Source: Saccharicrinis sp963667815
GTDB taxonomy: Bacteria > Bacteroidota > Bacteroidia > Bacteroidales > Marinilabiliaceae
Strand: one strand, 5' to 3'
Length of the DNA: 64,000 nucleotides
Assembly (NCBI GenBank): GCA_963667815.1
Contig: OY764021.1
The translations under genes and the position numbers were made by a program. The number at the start of each line of letters is the position of its first letter. Position 1 is the stretch's first letter. Shown here piece after piece: positions 53,293 through 63,240 of the stretch. The notes under the pieces are model-generated. The model saw nothing but the letters and a program-made list of their open reading frames with translations. It ran no database searches and was not told where the DNA came from.

Positions 53293-56061
53293 ATGAAATA
53301 TAAAAATAAGGCAATAGAAATAATAGGAAGTAAAGAGGTTTTTGGCAAAAAAATAGCCTGGATTCGGGTATTAGAAGACAACTCTTTTTTGCAAGTAAAC
53401 TTCGATGAATTGGAATCGGATTCTAATAGTTATTCATTGTCCAATTTGCGTTTTATTGCCATTGCTACTAAAATCAAAGACGAGGTTGCAAAAAAAAATA
53501 TACTTGCACCTTATGAAAGTAGTTTAATTCCACTCCCTCACCAGATTTTGGTATTGGAAAAGGTAATGCAAAGTATGCAGAACCGTTTTTTATTAGCAGA
53601 CGAAGTGGGAATGGGGAAAACTATTGAAACAGGTTTGATTTTAAAGGAATTAAAGCTTCGTGGTGACATTAAACGTGTATTGGTTATTGTGCCTAAGTCT
53701 TCAATGATGCAATGGCAAAGCGAATTGAAGGAACATTTCAATGAGGTATTTCACCTTTATGATTCCGATATGATTACTTCTATGGCAAGAACCTTTTCTA
53801 ATATTAATGCCGATGAAGAATTTAATTTTTGGACACAGCATAATCAGATAATTGTTTCAACTGATGCACTTAAACCTTTAGAACGCAGACAGGGATGGTC
53901 ACAAGAAAGAATTGACGAATATAATAAGTACAGAATTGAGGCGGTTTTAGATGCCGATTTTGATTTAGTTGTTATAGATGAAGCTCACAAGATGGGTGGT
54001 GCATCATCAACCGTTTCTCGTTACGTGTTAGCTCAAGAACTTTGTAATACCGTTGCAAATGTGCTTTTACTATCTGCCACACCGCACAGAGGGAAGGCTG
54101 ACCATTTTCGTAGAATTTTACAATTACTTGACCCGGATGCTTTTGATGGAGAAGGTCTTCCTGAAATTGAAGAACTGGAACCGTATGTGATTCGTACCGA
54201 AAAAAGGTTAGCTGTAGATTATGACGGCAACAAGCTTTTTAACGAACGAAAAACTAATCGTTTTGATGTTTTTCTTGATATTAATAAGCATCAAAGGCAG
54301 ATGCAGCTCTATCAATATGTTACCGAGTATGTTCGTAAAGGTTTTAATCAAGCTAAAAGTAGTAACAATAGTGCTACTGGCTTAATAATGATACTCTTTC
54401 AGAGATTAGTTAGTAGTTCTACTGCTGCCATTCTTTCAGCAATGCAAGGCAGATTAGACAGACTACGCTATGGGGATGATAATAGTATTGAAAACTATCA
54501 AGACGACTTCGATTCAGGTGAATACGATTACGATGATTTTGTCGAATTCAGCGGTAAAAAAGATTCATCTGATAATGGATTGGTTGATGAAGAAGAGATA
54601 CTTGTTAATCTAATAGAAGATGCAAAAGCATGTTTGGAGTTTGAAACCGATGCCAAGGCTGAAGCTCTTTTACAGAAATATAAGCTTCTGCAAGAAGAAC
54701 TTGATAATACTGAATTAAAAATCCTTGTTTTTACTGAGTTTCGCTCAACGCAAAAAATGCTTCAAAATATTTTTGAAAAGCATGGCTATGTTTGCACCGC
54801 AATAAACGGAGGTCAGGATTTAGATGAGAGAAAAAGAGCTTTAACCAAATTTAAAGAAGATGCTCAGGTATTAATTGCTACCGATGCTGCCGGAGAGTCT
54901 TTGAACATGCAGTTCTGCCATATCATTATTAATTACGATTTACCCTGGAATCCAATGATGATAGAGCAACGAATTGGGAGAGTTGATAGAATTGGGCAAA
55001 AAGAAGTAGTACAAGCATTTAATATGCTTACAAATAATAGTGTTGATTTAAGAGTTTACGAGGTTATACACGAAAAACTGAACAGCATTCTTAATCAATT
55101 GGGAATTGACAAGACTTCCGATGTATTGGATTCCACAATTGAAATGAAAAGTGTTAGCGGTCTTTATCTTAGAAATCTATTAGACCCTGAACACTTTGAA
55201 TTTGTAGGAGATAAATGGTTGCATGAGATTAAATCAAAACTACGTAATTTTCAAAGTACAGAAGGAATTTTACCACAAGTTCAGGAAAGTGAAATAGATA
55301 ATAAACAAGCTTCTGAAATTAAACATAGTCCGCTACCCCAATGGCTGGAATCATTGGTAATGGAACATTGTAAAATTCATAGTGGAAGCTTTTCTAAGAA
55401 TTTATTGGGCTTTACAGATATAAAAGTGAATGGTGAGAGCAAAAAAGTAGCATTTGATTCAGAAATATCACTTAATAATCCCGGAATTGAACATCTTACA
55501 CTACAACATAATTGGATTAGAAAAATCTTAAATGACATAAGTGCTTTTGACCCATCCAAAGGGATTCCTGCGATGATTTTTGACAATGATGAAGAAACAC
55601 CAGGTTATTTTAGTTTATGGCAGATTTCCGCACAAAATCATTTCGAAAGCATAACTCATTATCAAGCTTTTTTTATTGCTGATAATGGCAAGCATTATTC
55701 TGCCTATGCAAATGATTTATGGAGTAGAATGATTTCAGGCATAAATAATATTGAAATTGCACAAAATAGTTCTGGTGAACAATTTAATGTTGAGAAGGAA
55801 CTTGAGAGTGATTTATTTACAGTATTTCAGAATTTGGAAGCCAATGTATCTGAAAAGATGAATAAGAAAAAGGATAACAGATTAAACTCTTACAACTACC
55901 AGAAAGCTAGAATAAATAAAATAGGAATTGAGAATATACGCCTTTCAAAATTGAATAGGCTTGAAAGGGAACATGAAAGATGGTTAAAAGAATTTCAACA
56001 AAACCAAATGGTTATCCCTTCTCTAAAACAATTATTAACGATAAGAATTGATGTCAAATAG
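53293..56061 (+). CDS. brxH: BREX helicase BrxH (SNF2-type DEAD/H)
   Basis: 922 residues. Motif I LADEVGMGKTIETG at about 102, Walker B VVIDEAHKM at about 228, motif III LLSATPHRG, then helicase C with ESLNMQFCHIIINYDLPWNP and motif VI QRIGRVDRIGQ at about 560. This SNF2/RapA-like arrangement is that of the BREX type 3 BrxHII and DrmD-like helicases. The C-terminal third is specific. It overlaps pglZ by 11 bp. Confidence 0.88.
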   Translation: MKYKNKAIEIIGSKEVFGKKIAWIRVLEDNSFLQVNFDELESDSNSYSLSNLRFIAIATKIKDEVAKKNILAPYESSLIPLPHQILVLEKVMQSMQNRFLLADEVGMGKTIETGLILKELKLRGDIKRVLVIVPKSSMMQWQSELKEHFNEVFHLYDSDMITSMARTFSNINADEEFNFWTQHNQIIVSTDALKPLERRQGWSQERIDEYNKYRIEAVLDADFDLVVIDEAHKMGGASSTVSRYVLAQELCNTVANVLLLSATPHRGKADHFRRILQLLDPDAFDGEGLPEIEELEPYVIRTEKRLAVDYDGNKLFNERKTNRFDVFLDINKHQRQMQLYQYVTEYVRKGFNQAKSSNNSATGLIMILFQRLVSSSTAAILSAMQGRLDRLRYGDDNSIENYQDDFDSGEYDYDDFVEFSGKKDSSDNGLVDEEEILVNLIEDAKACLEFETDAKAEALLQKYKLLQEELDNTELKILVFTEFRSTQKMLQNIFEKHGYVCTAINGGQDLDERKRALTKFKEDAQVLIATDAAGESLNMQFCHIIINYDLPWNPMMIEQRIGRVDRIGQKEVVQAFNMLTNNSVDLRVYEVIHEKLNSILNQLGIDKTSDVLDSTIEMKSVSGLYLRNLLDPEHFEFVGDKWLHEIKSKLRNFQSTEGILPQVQESEIDNKQASEIKHSPLPQWLESLVMEHCKIHSGSFSKNLLGFTDIKVNGESKKVAFDSEISLNNPGIEHLTLQHNWIRKILNDISAFDPSKGIPAMIFDNDEETPGYFSLWQISAQNHFESITHYQAFFIADNGKHYSAYANDLWSRMISGINNIEIAQNSSGEQFNVEKELESDLFTVFQNLEANVSEKMNKKKDNRLNSYNYQKARINKIGIENIRLSKLNRLEREHERWLKEFQQNQMVIPSLKQLLTIRIDVK

Positions 56062-57502
56062 ACTAATAAATAATATAACTGTCGATTTTAAAAATCAATC
56101 GGCTAATGTCCTTTTGGTAGAGAATAATGATAAATTTCTTTTCCGAGAAGACGTTATTGCTGAATTAAATGCAGAGGGAATCAAAATTTCACAAGGTTCA
56201 CCTTTAAAACACCGAATCGACTTTGAACTTAGAGAAAATGAATTGTTACTTGTTTTGCTTAGTGATAATCAACAAAGTTACCTTGAAGACATTACTAATC
56301 AATCTAAGCGATACGAATTTTTTCTTGATAAATATTTAGGCTCATATCATATTGAGAGCATAATAAATGAAGATTTACAAACATTGGATAAGCTTTTGGA
56401 AAAATCTCATTTGCTAACTTTATCTAAAAAAGAAACTCTAAACGAACTTAACAAACTTAAATCCATAGAAAAGCCAGTTAAGTATGATATTGAAGGTCTT
56501 GCTGAAATTTTGGAAAACGAGCTGAATCAAGAATTTATTAATTGGGCTACAATTTTAAAGGAAATATCAAAGGCTTTGTCTGCCAACATTGGTACAAGCA
56601 ACTATCAACCAATTATAGATTTAACTGATAAAGCAAATGAAATTTTCCAAAAAGAAGTTGAGAGTAAATATCCTCAATTAAAAAATTCCAGTGCAATCAA
56701 ATCTCCAAAAATTGTTTCAAAAATTTTAGACTATATCGGCTTTAATTTTCGTAACGATAAGATTGCCTTAATTGTAGTAGATGGATTAGCCTGGTGGCAA
56801 TACGATTTGTTTAGAAAAAAGCTTAAAGGCTCAAAAAATGAAGGTTTTATTCATTCCTGGTTGCCATCAATTACTCAGCTTTCAAGACAAGCAATTTTTA
56901 AGGGAGATACTCCTGAAAGGTCATATAAACAGAATCCAAAGAATGAAGAAAAGCTATGGCACTCATATTGGAAAAATAAAGGCTTTAATGATTTTGAGAT
57001 AAGGTATAATTATGAAAATCTACAATTAGATAACCTTTCTCAGACTAAACGCCTTGCTGTTGTATTTAAAGATTTAGACGATTACATGCACAGCTCAAAA
57101 AACTATAAAAACCTTTTATCATTAACTAAAAACTGGATTGACGATTCCAAGGTTATTGAGACAATTGACGTACTCATAAAAGAAGATTTTAAAGTATTTA
57201 TTACTTCTGACCACGGGAATATCCAAGCAAAAGGTTGGCGGAGTTTAAAAGGTAGAGAAAAACTAGGAACAAATAAGTCAGGTAGCCGAAGCGAAAGACA
57301 TATAGAGTATTCAGAGGACTGGTTAAAGGATGAGTTATTAACAAATAATCCGGAATTAAAAGATTCAATTGTGCAGGATGAACAAGCCATTTTCTTTAAA
57401 AACGGCTACAGTTTTTCTTCAAAAGAAAGTCTAGTAACACATGGAGGTTCACATCTTTTAGAAGTATTAATTCCATTTATTGAGATTAGTAATGAAAAGT
57501 AA
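56051..57502 (+). CDS. pglZ: BREX PglZ (alkaline-phosphatase-fold protein)
   Basis: 483 residues. Strand IALIVVDGLAWWQYDLF at about 236-252, ITSDHGN at about 386 and THGGSHLLEVLIPF near the C terminus are the metal-binding motifs of the PglZ domain. It is shorter than type 1 PglZ, as in type 3/5 systems. N-terminal 200 residues helical. The ATG at 56051 is inside the brxH end; the gene's own end overlaps brxA by 11 bp. Core BREX component essential for phage exclusion in studied systems. Confidence 0.9.
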   Translation: MSNRLINNITVDFKNQSANVLLVENNDKFLFREDVIAELNAEGIKISQGSPLKHRIDFELRENELLLVLLSDNQQSYLEDITNQSKRYEFFLDKYLGSYHIESIINEDLQTLDKLLEKSHLLTLSKKETLNELNKLKSIEKPVKYDIEGLAEILENELNQEFINWATILKEISKALSANIGTSNYQPIIDLTDKANEIFQKEVESKYPQLKNSSAIKSPKIVSKILDYIGFNFRNDKIALIVVDGLAWWQYDLFRKKLKGSKNEGFIHSWLPSITQLSRQAIFKGDTPERSYKQNPKNEEKLWHSYWKNKGFNDFEIRYNYENLQLDNLSQTKRLAVVFKDLDDYMHSSKNYKNLLSLTKNWIDDSKVIETIDVLIKEDFKVFITSDHGNIQAKGWRSLKGREKLGTNKSGSRSERHIEYSEDWLKDELLTNNPELKDSIVQDEQAIFFKNGYSFSSKESLVTHGGSHLLEVLIPFIEISNEK

Positions 57503-58118
57503 ATCAATAGATATTAATCAGCGTATTCCATTGGAAACGCTCCATGCAGCTTTAGAAAGCTACCTGAATGGTAACTATTCTAATGATTATATAATAGAAC
57601 AATTAAAACTTGAGTTTAAAGGGGAAAATAGACTTAAAAAATCATTACGAATAGTAAATAAGATTATTCCCAAAAACCCGATTTGGAATTTGCCGGAATT
57701 GAATAAGGAGCAAGTTAAATCAGCACTGAAAAATAAGTCTGACAGAAACCTTATTCTTATTTCATTACTGAATACAGCTTTCCCTTTTTCTTTTGAAGTA
57801 TTAAAAAGCTTTGGAAAATTCTTTGCAGTTCAAGAAAGTATCAATTCTGAAACAATTAAAAAGAGCATATCAAATATTTATGGTGGCAATAGAGCTACTG
57901 AAAATGGTATCTACAGCGTAGTACCAATGTTTATCGAAGCAGGTCTTTTTTCTCGTCCTAAGATTGGTTTGTATCAATTTAATGGGAAATTAAATATTTC
58001 AAATAGAGTAGCATACGAAATCTACATTGCCTCCTATAAGAGTAATAACTCAATAAATGAATTACATGATTATCAGTTAATGGAACCTTACTTCTTTTTC
58101 TTACAAAACTATAAGTAG
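57492..58118 (+). CDS. brxA: BREX BrxA-like protein (DUF1819-like)
   Basis: About 208 residues from the ATG at 57492. RIPLETLHAALESYLNGNYSNDYI and the SLLNTAFPFSFEVLKSFGKFFAVQE block, plus YGGNRATENGIYSVVPMFIEAGLF, fit BrxA: a helical NusB-like protein. It is at the end of the operon in type 3 BREX. Assignment depends partly on position. Confidence 0.7.
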   Translation: MKSKSIDINQRIPLETLHAALESYLNGNYSNDYIIEQLKLEFKGENRLKKSLRIVNKIIPKNPIWNLPELNKEQVKSALKNKSDRNLILISLLNTAFPFSFEVLKSFGKFFAVQESINSETIKKSISNIYGGNRATENGIYSVVPMFIEAGLFSRPKIGLYQFNGKLNISNRVAYEIYIASYKSNNSINELHDYQLMEPYFFFLQNYK

Positions 58119-58127
58119 AACATTATT

Positions 58128-59030
58128 ATGGCAGACCAGGCAAAGTTTCAAAAGATGTTAGAGATTCTGCTTATACTTGATTGTAAGTATGGCAGAACCA
58201 TTCAGGAAATTTCAGACCGTTTTGATGTTTCCCCAAGAACTGTCTATCGCTACTTTGACACTTTCAAACAAGTAGGGTTTGTAATTGAGAACAATAACGG
58301 CTACTTCAAAATTGATAAGGAAGAATCCACTTCACAGGATATTAGTCAATTACTACACTTTACCGAAGAAGAAGCTTTTATTTTGGGCAAAGCTATACAC
58401 TCCATTGAAGATGGTTCAGAATTAAAAGACAAATTAGCAAGAAAGCTATACAGCCTATATGATTTTGACCGTGTAATTTATGCCATTTCTAAAAAAGAGG
58501 AAACCGATAATATTTTTAACCTGATACAAGCCATTAAGCAACAAAAGCAAGTATTATTAAAAGAGTATAAATCCGGGCATGGTAAAGATATTCGTGATAG
58601 GCTGGTAGAACCCATTGATTTTACTGTAAACTACTTGGGTATTTGGTGCTATGATACAGAAGGCCAAAGCAACAAGATATTTAAAACAGCCAGGATTAAA
58701 GAAGTTATTGTAACCGATGAATGTTGGCAATACAAACCACAGCATCATAAGGGCATTACCGATATTTTCAGAATGCAAAGTTATGAGCCAATTGCCATTC
58801 AACTTAAACTTTCTATGCTTGCATTTAACCTTCTGATTGAGGAATTTCCATTAAGTGAGAAGTATATCAAAAAGGAAGATGATGATAATTACTTGCTTTC
58901 TACCGAAGTTGGTAATTTCTTAGGTGTTGGTAGATTTGTATTAGGGCTACCAGATGAAATTGAGGTTGTTTATCCTCAAACCTTTAAGGATTATTTGAAC
59001 GAGAAAATGGAAAAAAATAGCTTTAAATAG
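58128..59030 (+). CDS. WYL-domain transcriptional regulator
   Basis: 300 residues. N-terminal HTH_11 (YGRTIQEISDRFDVSPRTVYRYFDTFKQVGF, about 18-50) and a WYL domain from about 130 (KQQKQVLLKEYKS, IDFTVNYLGIWCYD, ARIKEVIVTDECW), the arrangement of BrxR-like and other defence regulators. It starts 9 bp after brxA, so is transcribed with the operon and may regulate it. BREX regulators studied so far are usually upstream of the operon; here the position is downstream. Confidence 0.85.
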   Translation: MADQAKFQKMLEILLILDCKYGRTIQEISDRFDVSPRTVYRYFDTFKQVGFVIENNNGYFKIDKEESTSQDISQLLHFTEEEAFILGKAIHSIEDGSELKDKLARKLYSLYDFDRVIYAISKKEETDNIFNLIQAIKQQKQVLLKEYKSGHGKDIRDRLVEPIDFTVNYLGIWCYDTEGQSNKIFKTARIKEVIVTDECWQYKPQHHKGITDIFRMQSYEPIAIQLKLSMLAFNLLIEEFPLSEKYIKKEDDDNYLLSTEVGNFLGVGRFVLGLPDEIEVVYPQTFKDYLNEKMEKNSFK

Positions 59031-59095
59031 AATATTGACATTAGTTGACAAATACTTGTAGTTTCTTTGTTTTAAAACTTTTAAATACTAGACAA

Positions 59096-59764
59096 ATGAA
59101 GAAACTTTTTTACCTATTGACGATTGTAATTCTAGCATCGTGTTCTTCTCCAATGAATAATACGTATAGCGATGCAACTTTTGAAAACGACCTCAAAGCA
59201 ATTCGAGAAGCAAACGCTCTTGATAGCACCGAAATGAACCTATTAGCAATGTATTTTGTACGAGCTAAATTGCTCAACGAAAGTATTGAAGGCAAAAGTT
59301 ATAATGAGATATTGGCAGAAGCCAAAATAGCAAAGCAAAAACAAGAGGAGGAAGAACGTATTCAAAGAGAATTAGCAGAAAAAGCTAAAAAGGAAGAGGA
59401 AGCCAGAATAGCACGATTGAAAAATGCACTAACTGTAACCATCTTTGATAAAGGATATGTTGAATATGACTACCAGGAGTATATTACTTACAAGTTCGCA
59501 TTTGAAAATAAAACAGATAAAGAAATAACTGCATTTACAGGTCAGATAATGTTTACTGACTTGTTTGATAAAGAAATCAAATCTTTAAATCTAACTTATG
59601 ATGATGGAGTGGCTGCAAGTTCAATCAAAAATTATAGTGCCACTACCGATTACAATCAGTTTATGGATGAAGACCAATTATTGAAATCTAAAAACCTGAA
59701 ACAAATTAAATTGGTTTGGAAACCGGAAAAGATTCTTTTTGCGGATGGCTCAACCCTTGAATAA
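59096..59764 (+). CDS. Predicted lipoprotein with coiled coil
   Basis: About 222 residues from the ATG at 59096. Signal KKLFYLLTIVILASCSS with a lipobox Cys, so it is likely membrane-anchored. Residues about 75-115 form a charged coiled coil (AKIAKQKQEEEERIQRELAEKAKKEEEARI-type composition, Glu/Lys/Ala). The C-terminal 105 residues form beta strands (VTIFDKGYVEYDYQEYITYKF, LIFTDLFDKEI-like) of a fold close to DUF4352-type. An earlier in-frame start (59045) is rejected. No function assigned. Confidence 0.65.
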   Translation: MKKLFYLLTIVILASCSSPMNNTYSDATFENDLKAIREANALDSTEMNLLAMYFVRAKLLNESIEGKSYNEILAEAKIAKQKQEEEERIQRELAEKAKKEEEARIARLKNALTVTIFDKGYVEYDYQEYITYKFAFENKTDKEITAFTGQIMFTDLFDKEIKSLNLTYDDGVAASSIKNYSATTDYNQFMDEDQLLKSKNLKQIKLVWKPEKILFADGSTLE

Positions 59765-59776
59765 TTTGTATTGCTT

Positions 59777-60529
59777 ATGGGACATGATGTTAGTACAATA
59801 GGAAACCATAATTTGGATATACGAAATGTAAAATCTTTGGCTTTAGACCTTTCTAAAAGGTTTAAAGTCAATGTTGATTATGGGTATTATCATCAATTTT
59901 GGATTGATATTGATGGCAATGAGTTCGAACCTTCTTATGAGAATATAATCTTAGGAACTATCCCTTATCCCAACGCAAAAAAAACGATTTGGCTTAGCGA
60001 TGAATTCTATCAGGCGCATGAAATACTCAAAAAGCACGGAGTTAATTACATAAAACTTCCATGTTTTTCAAAAGATAGTTCAATAGCTTCTGAATTTGAA
60101 TTTGCCAAAAAAGGCGTTAGCTATGAATTTCGCGATATTCAGAACGAAATTGATTATGGAACTATTGATAACGATACGTTTCATAATTGGCATAGTAACT
60201 ATGACAGTCGTTGGTGGTCTTTTTGCCGAAACTTTATGGAACCGGATGGTCACATGGAAGGTAATTTGGACTATCTCAATCAATATCGCAAAGAGGTATT
60301 TGAGCTTCATACTTTAATCGGAGGAACAGCAGTCGTACATCTCGATGACCAGGGCGAAACTCAGCATCTAACATACGGAGAGCAAACATGGCAGGAGATT
60401 ATTAATGAACTTAATACCGATTTCAAAGATTACACTATTAATATCTCTGAATTTATGAAGCATAAAATACTGTTACCAAAAGACAAGTATCCATTAGCAT
60501 TTTACGATGATTTTATGGATTTAAAATAA
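59777..60529 (+). CDS. Protein of unknown function
   Basis: About 250 residues from the ATG at 59777 (a TTG at 59771 is alternative). Soluble, acidic; motifs include STIGNHNLDIRNVKSLALDLSKRF, IDIDGNEFEPSYENIILG and DSRWWSFCRNFMEPDG. No recognised domain. Follows the lipoprotein gene at 12 bp and ends before a strong terminator, so it belongs to its transcript. Confidence 0.6.
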   Translation: MGHDVSTIGNHNLDIRNVKSLALDLSKRFKVNVDYGYYHQFWIDIDGNEFEPSYENIILGTIPYPNAKKTIWLSDEFYQAHEILKKHGVNYIKLPCFSKDSSIASEFEFAKKGVSYEFRDIQNEIDYGTIDNDTFHNWHSNYDSRWWSFCRNFMEPDGHMEGNLDYLNQYRKEVFELHTLIGGTAVVHLDDQGETQHLTYGEQTWQEIINELNTDFKDYTINISEFMKHKILLPKDKYPLAFYDDFMDLK

Positions 60530-60566
60530 GAGAATACTTAGTATTATTAAAATCGAAATAAAATAG

Positions 60567-60594
60567 AAAAGTCGGAACACCTCCGACTTTTTTT
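60567..60594 (+). terminator. Hairpin terminator
   Basis: AAAGTCGGA at 60568-60576 pairs with TCCGACTTT at 60582-60590, followed by TTTT. Downstream (about 60601-60670) lies a CCAA-rich low-complexity stretch before the next gene. Confidence 0.88.
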
Positions 60595-60695
60595 GTACCC
60601 TTCACCAAAAAATAACCAAATCCAACCAATTACTCCAAATCATAACCAAACACAGCCAATCTCCACCATAAGCCTACTATATGTTTGTTTCCATT

Positions 60696-63206
60696 ATGGA
60701 AGCAAGCACAAAGAAAATACTAGGCACATTAGCAGTTGTAGCAGCCGTTGGCGGTGGTTTCTACCTCATTAAAAAAGGCAAAAAGCTTCTTGCCGGGGCA
60801 AAAATGAACTTTGCTCTTTTAGGATTCCGCATCCACAAGATGAACTTACAGGAAGTTCAGTTTGCAGTAAAGCTTCGATGCTACAATCCCACAAAAGCCC
60901 CCATCACTTTAGCCGTTAACCAGGTAGTTGCAAATTACAAAGGTTCGGCAGTCGCTTATTCTACCCCCGATATTAAAGGACTAACAATTGGTGCAGGCAA
61001 AACACAAGAGACTGAAATCGTTTTCCAAGTGCCATACCTGAACCTTATGGGTAAAGGTCTTACTCTTTCCGTGCTTTCCAATACTCAGCAGCTTAAAGCT
61101 GATATGACTTTCACCATGACCATCAGCGTCAATGGCGAAACTCTTACTACTACGCAATCATTATCAGAGGAACAAAATATGAACGGATTAGCATTGGGCG
61201 AATTGGGCATTGTATCCGGCCCACGAAACACCCAAAACGGTAAACGTTTCAACCACCTTATAAAAAAGGCAAACGGACAGGACACATTTATAAAAAACGG
61301 TAACGTAATTGAAACCGTTGAAAGCTGTATTGATATTATCGGTACGCATTTTAGGGAAGTCGAGGAACTGGCAAGTAGGCTTCAAGGTGATTCTCTCAAA
61401 GAATCTTGCCGAAATATCTTCAACTTTTCATACAACTATTTGCAGTACCATAAAGACGATGACGGAACGGAACAGCTTCGTACTCCATCACGTTCCTGGT
61501 TAGACGGACAAATCAAGTTCAAACAGAAAGGCAAATCAGATGCAGGGATTGACTGTGATGATTACAGCATTTTTGTGGGGTCGCTTTTAAAATGTTTGGG
61601 TATTCCGTTCAAGCTCCGTATTACCAAGTATGATGGCAAAAAGAACTTTCAGCACATCTATGTGATTGTTCCTGCCGTTGGTGATTCCGAAGATGAAATT
61701 GTAATAGACCCTGTTTTATCAAAGTTCGATTACCAAAAGCCATACAGTTTTGAACGGTCTGATTTTGACATGTCTCCTTTGCAATTAGCAGGACTTAGAG
61801 GTATTGATGGTATCACAGGTACAAGTGCTTTAGGATTACCCATATCAGTATTGTCAGGTATTGATTTAGCTGGCGGTGTTCAGGCACAAGCCAACCATGA
61901 AGACCTTATTGCCATTGTTTCAGGTGTTGACTTTGATGATGCCATAAACGGCTTGGGTGATGCAGAAGATGCCACCTACAACTATTTAGTCCGTACCCGG
62001 AATTATCTTTTAAAAAATCGGAATAACAAGGATAGAATGGCTCACGTCCAAAATCCTGACCAATTCATTTCCATGTTAGAACAGGCTATCAAGTTTTGGA
62101 ATACTCCACAGCGAGATAAAGTTCTTGAGAAATTAGCACAAATTGAAAATCAGTTATCTGCTAAAGGGTTAATAAAATATGATTCGGATGCTATTGATGG
62201 TTTATCAGAATTGGATGATTACGATGAAGAAATTGATGGGCTTGAAGGTCAAAGAGGTCTTGGTGGTTTCTTTAAATCATTGAAAAGAATTGGGAAAAAG
62301 ATTGGGAAAGGAGTAAAAAAAGCTGCTAAGAAAGTTGGAAAGGTGGCTAAAAAAGTAGTTAAAGCCATTATCCGCTTTAATCCCTTATCAATTGCTATCC
62401 GAAATGGTTTATTGGCAGCTCTTCGCTTAAACATGTTTGGTATCGCTAAAAAACTACAATATGCCTATTTGCCAGATAACCTTGCCAGCAAATACAAAAT
62501 TGACTCAACAAAACTTGCCAAACTCAAAAAAACTCACCGCAAAGTCAAGAAACTGTTTACAGGTTTACAAGGTAGAGAAAAGAACCTAAGAAAAGCCATC
62601 CTGAAAGGTGCAAAACAAAAGAGTTCCGACTTCTCCCTAAAGGGTATTGACGGTTTACTTGCTGATTTAAAAGGCTTGGAAGCCATTGGTGAATTGGCAG
62701 AATTGGGAAATATGGGTGCAGTTGCCACAGCAGCCTCAGTAACCGCAGCGAGCGGTGTATTGGCTAAAATCGGAAGCTGGTTAAAGCCTATCAAAAACAT
62801 CTTTACAAAGGTTAAAAGCAAATTCAAGAAAGCAGCTCCAGCAACGGAAGCGGTATCTCAATTTACCAACCAGGCAGCTCCTACAACCGAGGCTTATGCT
62901 CCACCAACAAATAGCGTGATGCCTCCATCCAATAGTATCATGCCACAGTCTGGCAGTTATACTCCACAACCCATAATGAAATCCGGTAACTACACTCCAC
63001 AATCGACTACATCGAATCCTACTGCAACAGGCAAAAAGAAACTGAGCAAAGGTGCAAAAGTCGGTATTGGTTTAGGTGTTGCAGCCCTTTTAGGTACAGG
63101 AGCTTATCTCATGTTTCGCAAAAAAGACAGCACTCCGGCAAAGCGGAAATCATCCCCCAAAAACACAAGCAATAAAGAGGATTTAGGAAGCATTAAGCTT
63201 CAATAA
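60696..63206 (+). CDS. Large LEA-like/transglutaminase-like protein, possible virion or envelope protein
   Basis: About 836 residues. N-terminal TM helix (KILGTLAVVAAVGGGFYLI) plus basic anchor; LEA2-like beta domain (about 40-140: VQFAVKLRCYNPTKAPITLAVNQV). Transglutaminase-like core with DAGIDCDDYSIFVGSLLKCLGIP (Cys), QHIYVIVPAVG (His) and VIDPVLSKFD (Asp) at about 280-350. Then a Gly/Lys-rich amphipathic region (KIGKGVKKAAKKVGKVAKK), a Pro/Thr/Ser repeat region (PPTNSVMPPSN-type, about 720-770), and a second helix KVGIGLGVAALLGTGAYLMF near the C terminus. Not matched to a known family; composition suggests membrane-associated or lytic/structural function of the element. Confidence 0.6.
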   Translation: MEASTKKILGTLAVVAAVGGGFYLIKKGKKLLAGAKMNFALLGFRIHKMNLQEVQFAVKLRCYNPTKAPITLAVNQVVANYKGSAVAYSTPDIKGLTIGAGKTQETEIVFQVPYLNLMGKGLTLSVLSNTQQLKADMTFTMTISVNGETLTTTQSLSEEQNMNGLALGELGIVSGPRNTQNGKRFNHLIKKANGQDTFIKNGNVIETVESCIDIIGTHFREVEELASRLQGDSLKESCRNIFNFSYNYLQYHKDDDGTEQLRTPSRSWLDGQIKFKQKGKSDAGIDCDDYSIFVGSLLKCLGIPFKLRITKYDGKKNFQHIYVIVPAVGDSEDEIVIDPVLSKFDYQKPYSFERSDFDMSPLQLAGLRGIDGITGTSALGLPISVLSGIDLAGGVQAQANHEDLIAIVSGVDFDDAINGLGDAEDATYNYLVRTRNYLLKNRNNKDRMAHVQNPDQFISMLEQAIKFWNTPQRDKVLEKLAQIENQLSAKGLIKYDSDAIDGLSELDDYDEEIDGLEGQRGLGGFFKSLKRIGKKIGKGVKKAAKKVGKVAKKVVKAIIRFNPLSIAIRNGLLAALRLNMFGIAKKLQYAYLPDNLASKYKIDSTKLAKLKKTHRKVKKLFTGLQGREKNLRKAILKGAKQKSSDFSLKGIDGLLADLKGLEAIGELAELGNMGAVATAASVTAASGVLAKIGSWLKPIKNIFTKVKSKFKKAAPATEAVSQFTNQAAPTTEAYAPPTNSVMPPSNSIMPQSGSYTPQPIMKSGNYTPQSTTSNPTATGKKKLSKGAKVGIGLGVAALLGTGAYLMFRKKDSTPAKRKSSPKNTSNKEDLGSIKLQ

Positions 63207-63240
63207 ATAATTGTGAATCAATAATTAAAATTTAGAAAAC

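Noticed and set aside
42738..58118. DISARM or Pgl system
   Set aside because: A PglZ-domain protein together with a BrxC-type ATPase, BrxH-type helicase and BrxA-like gene fits BREX type 3; no DrmA/DrmB or PglW kinase is present.
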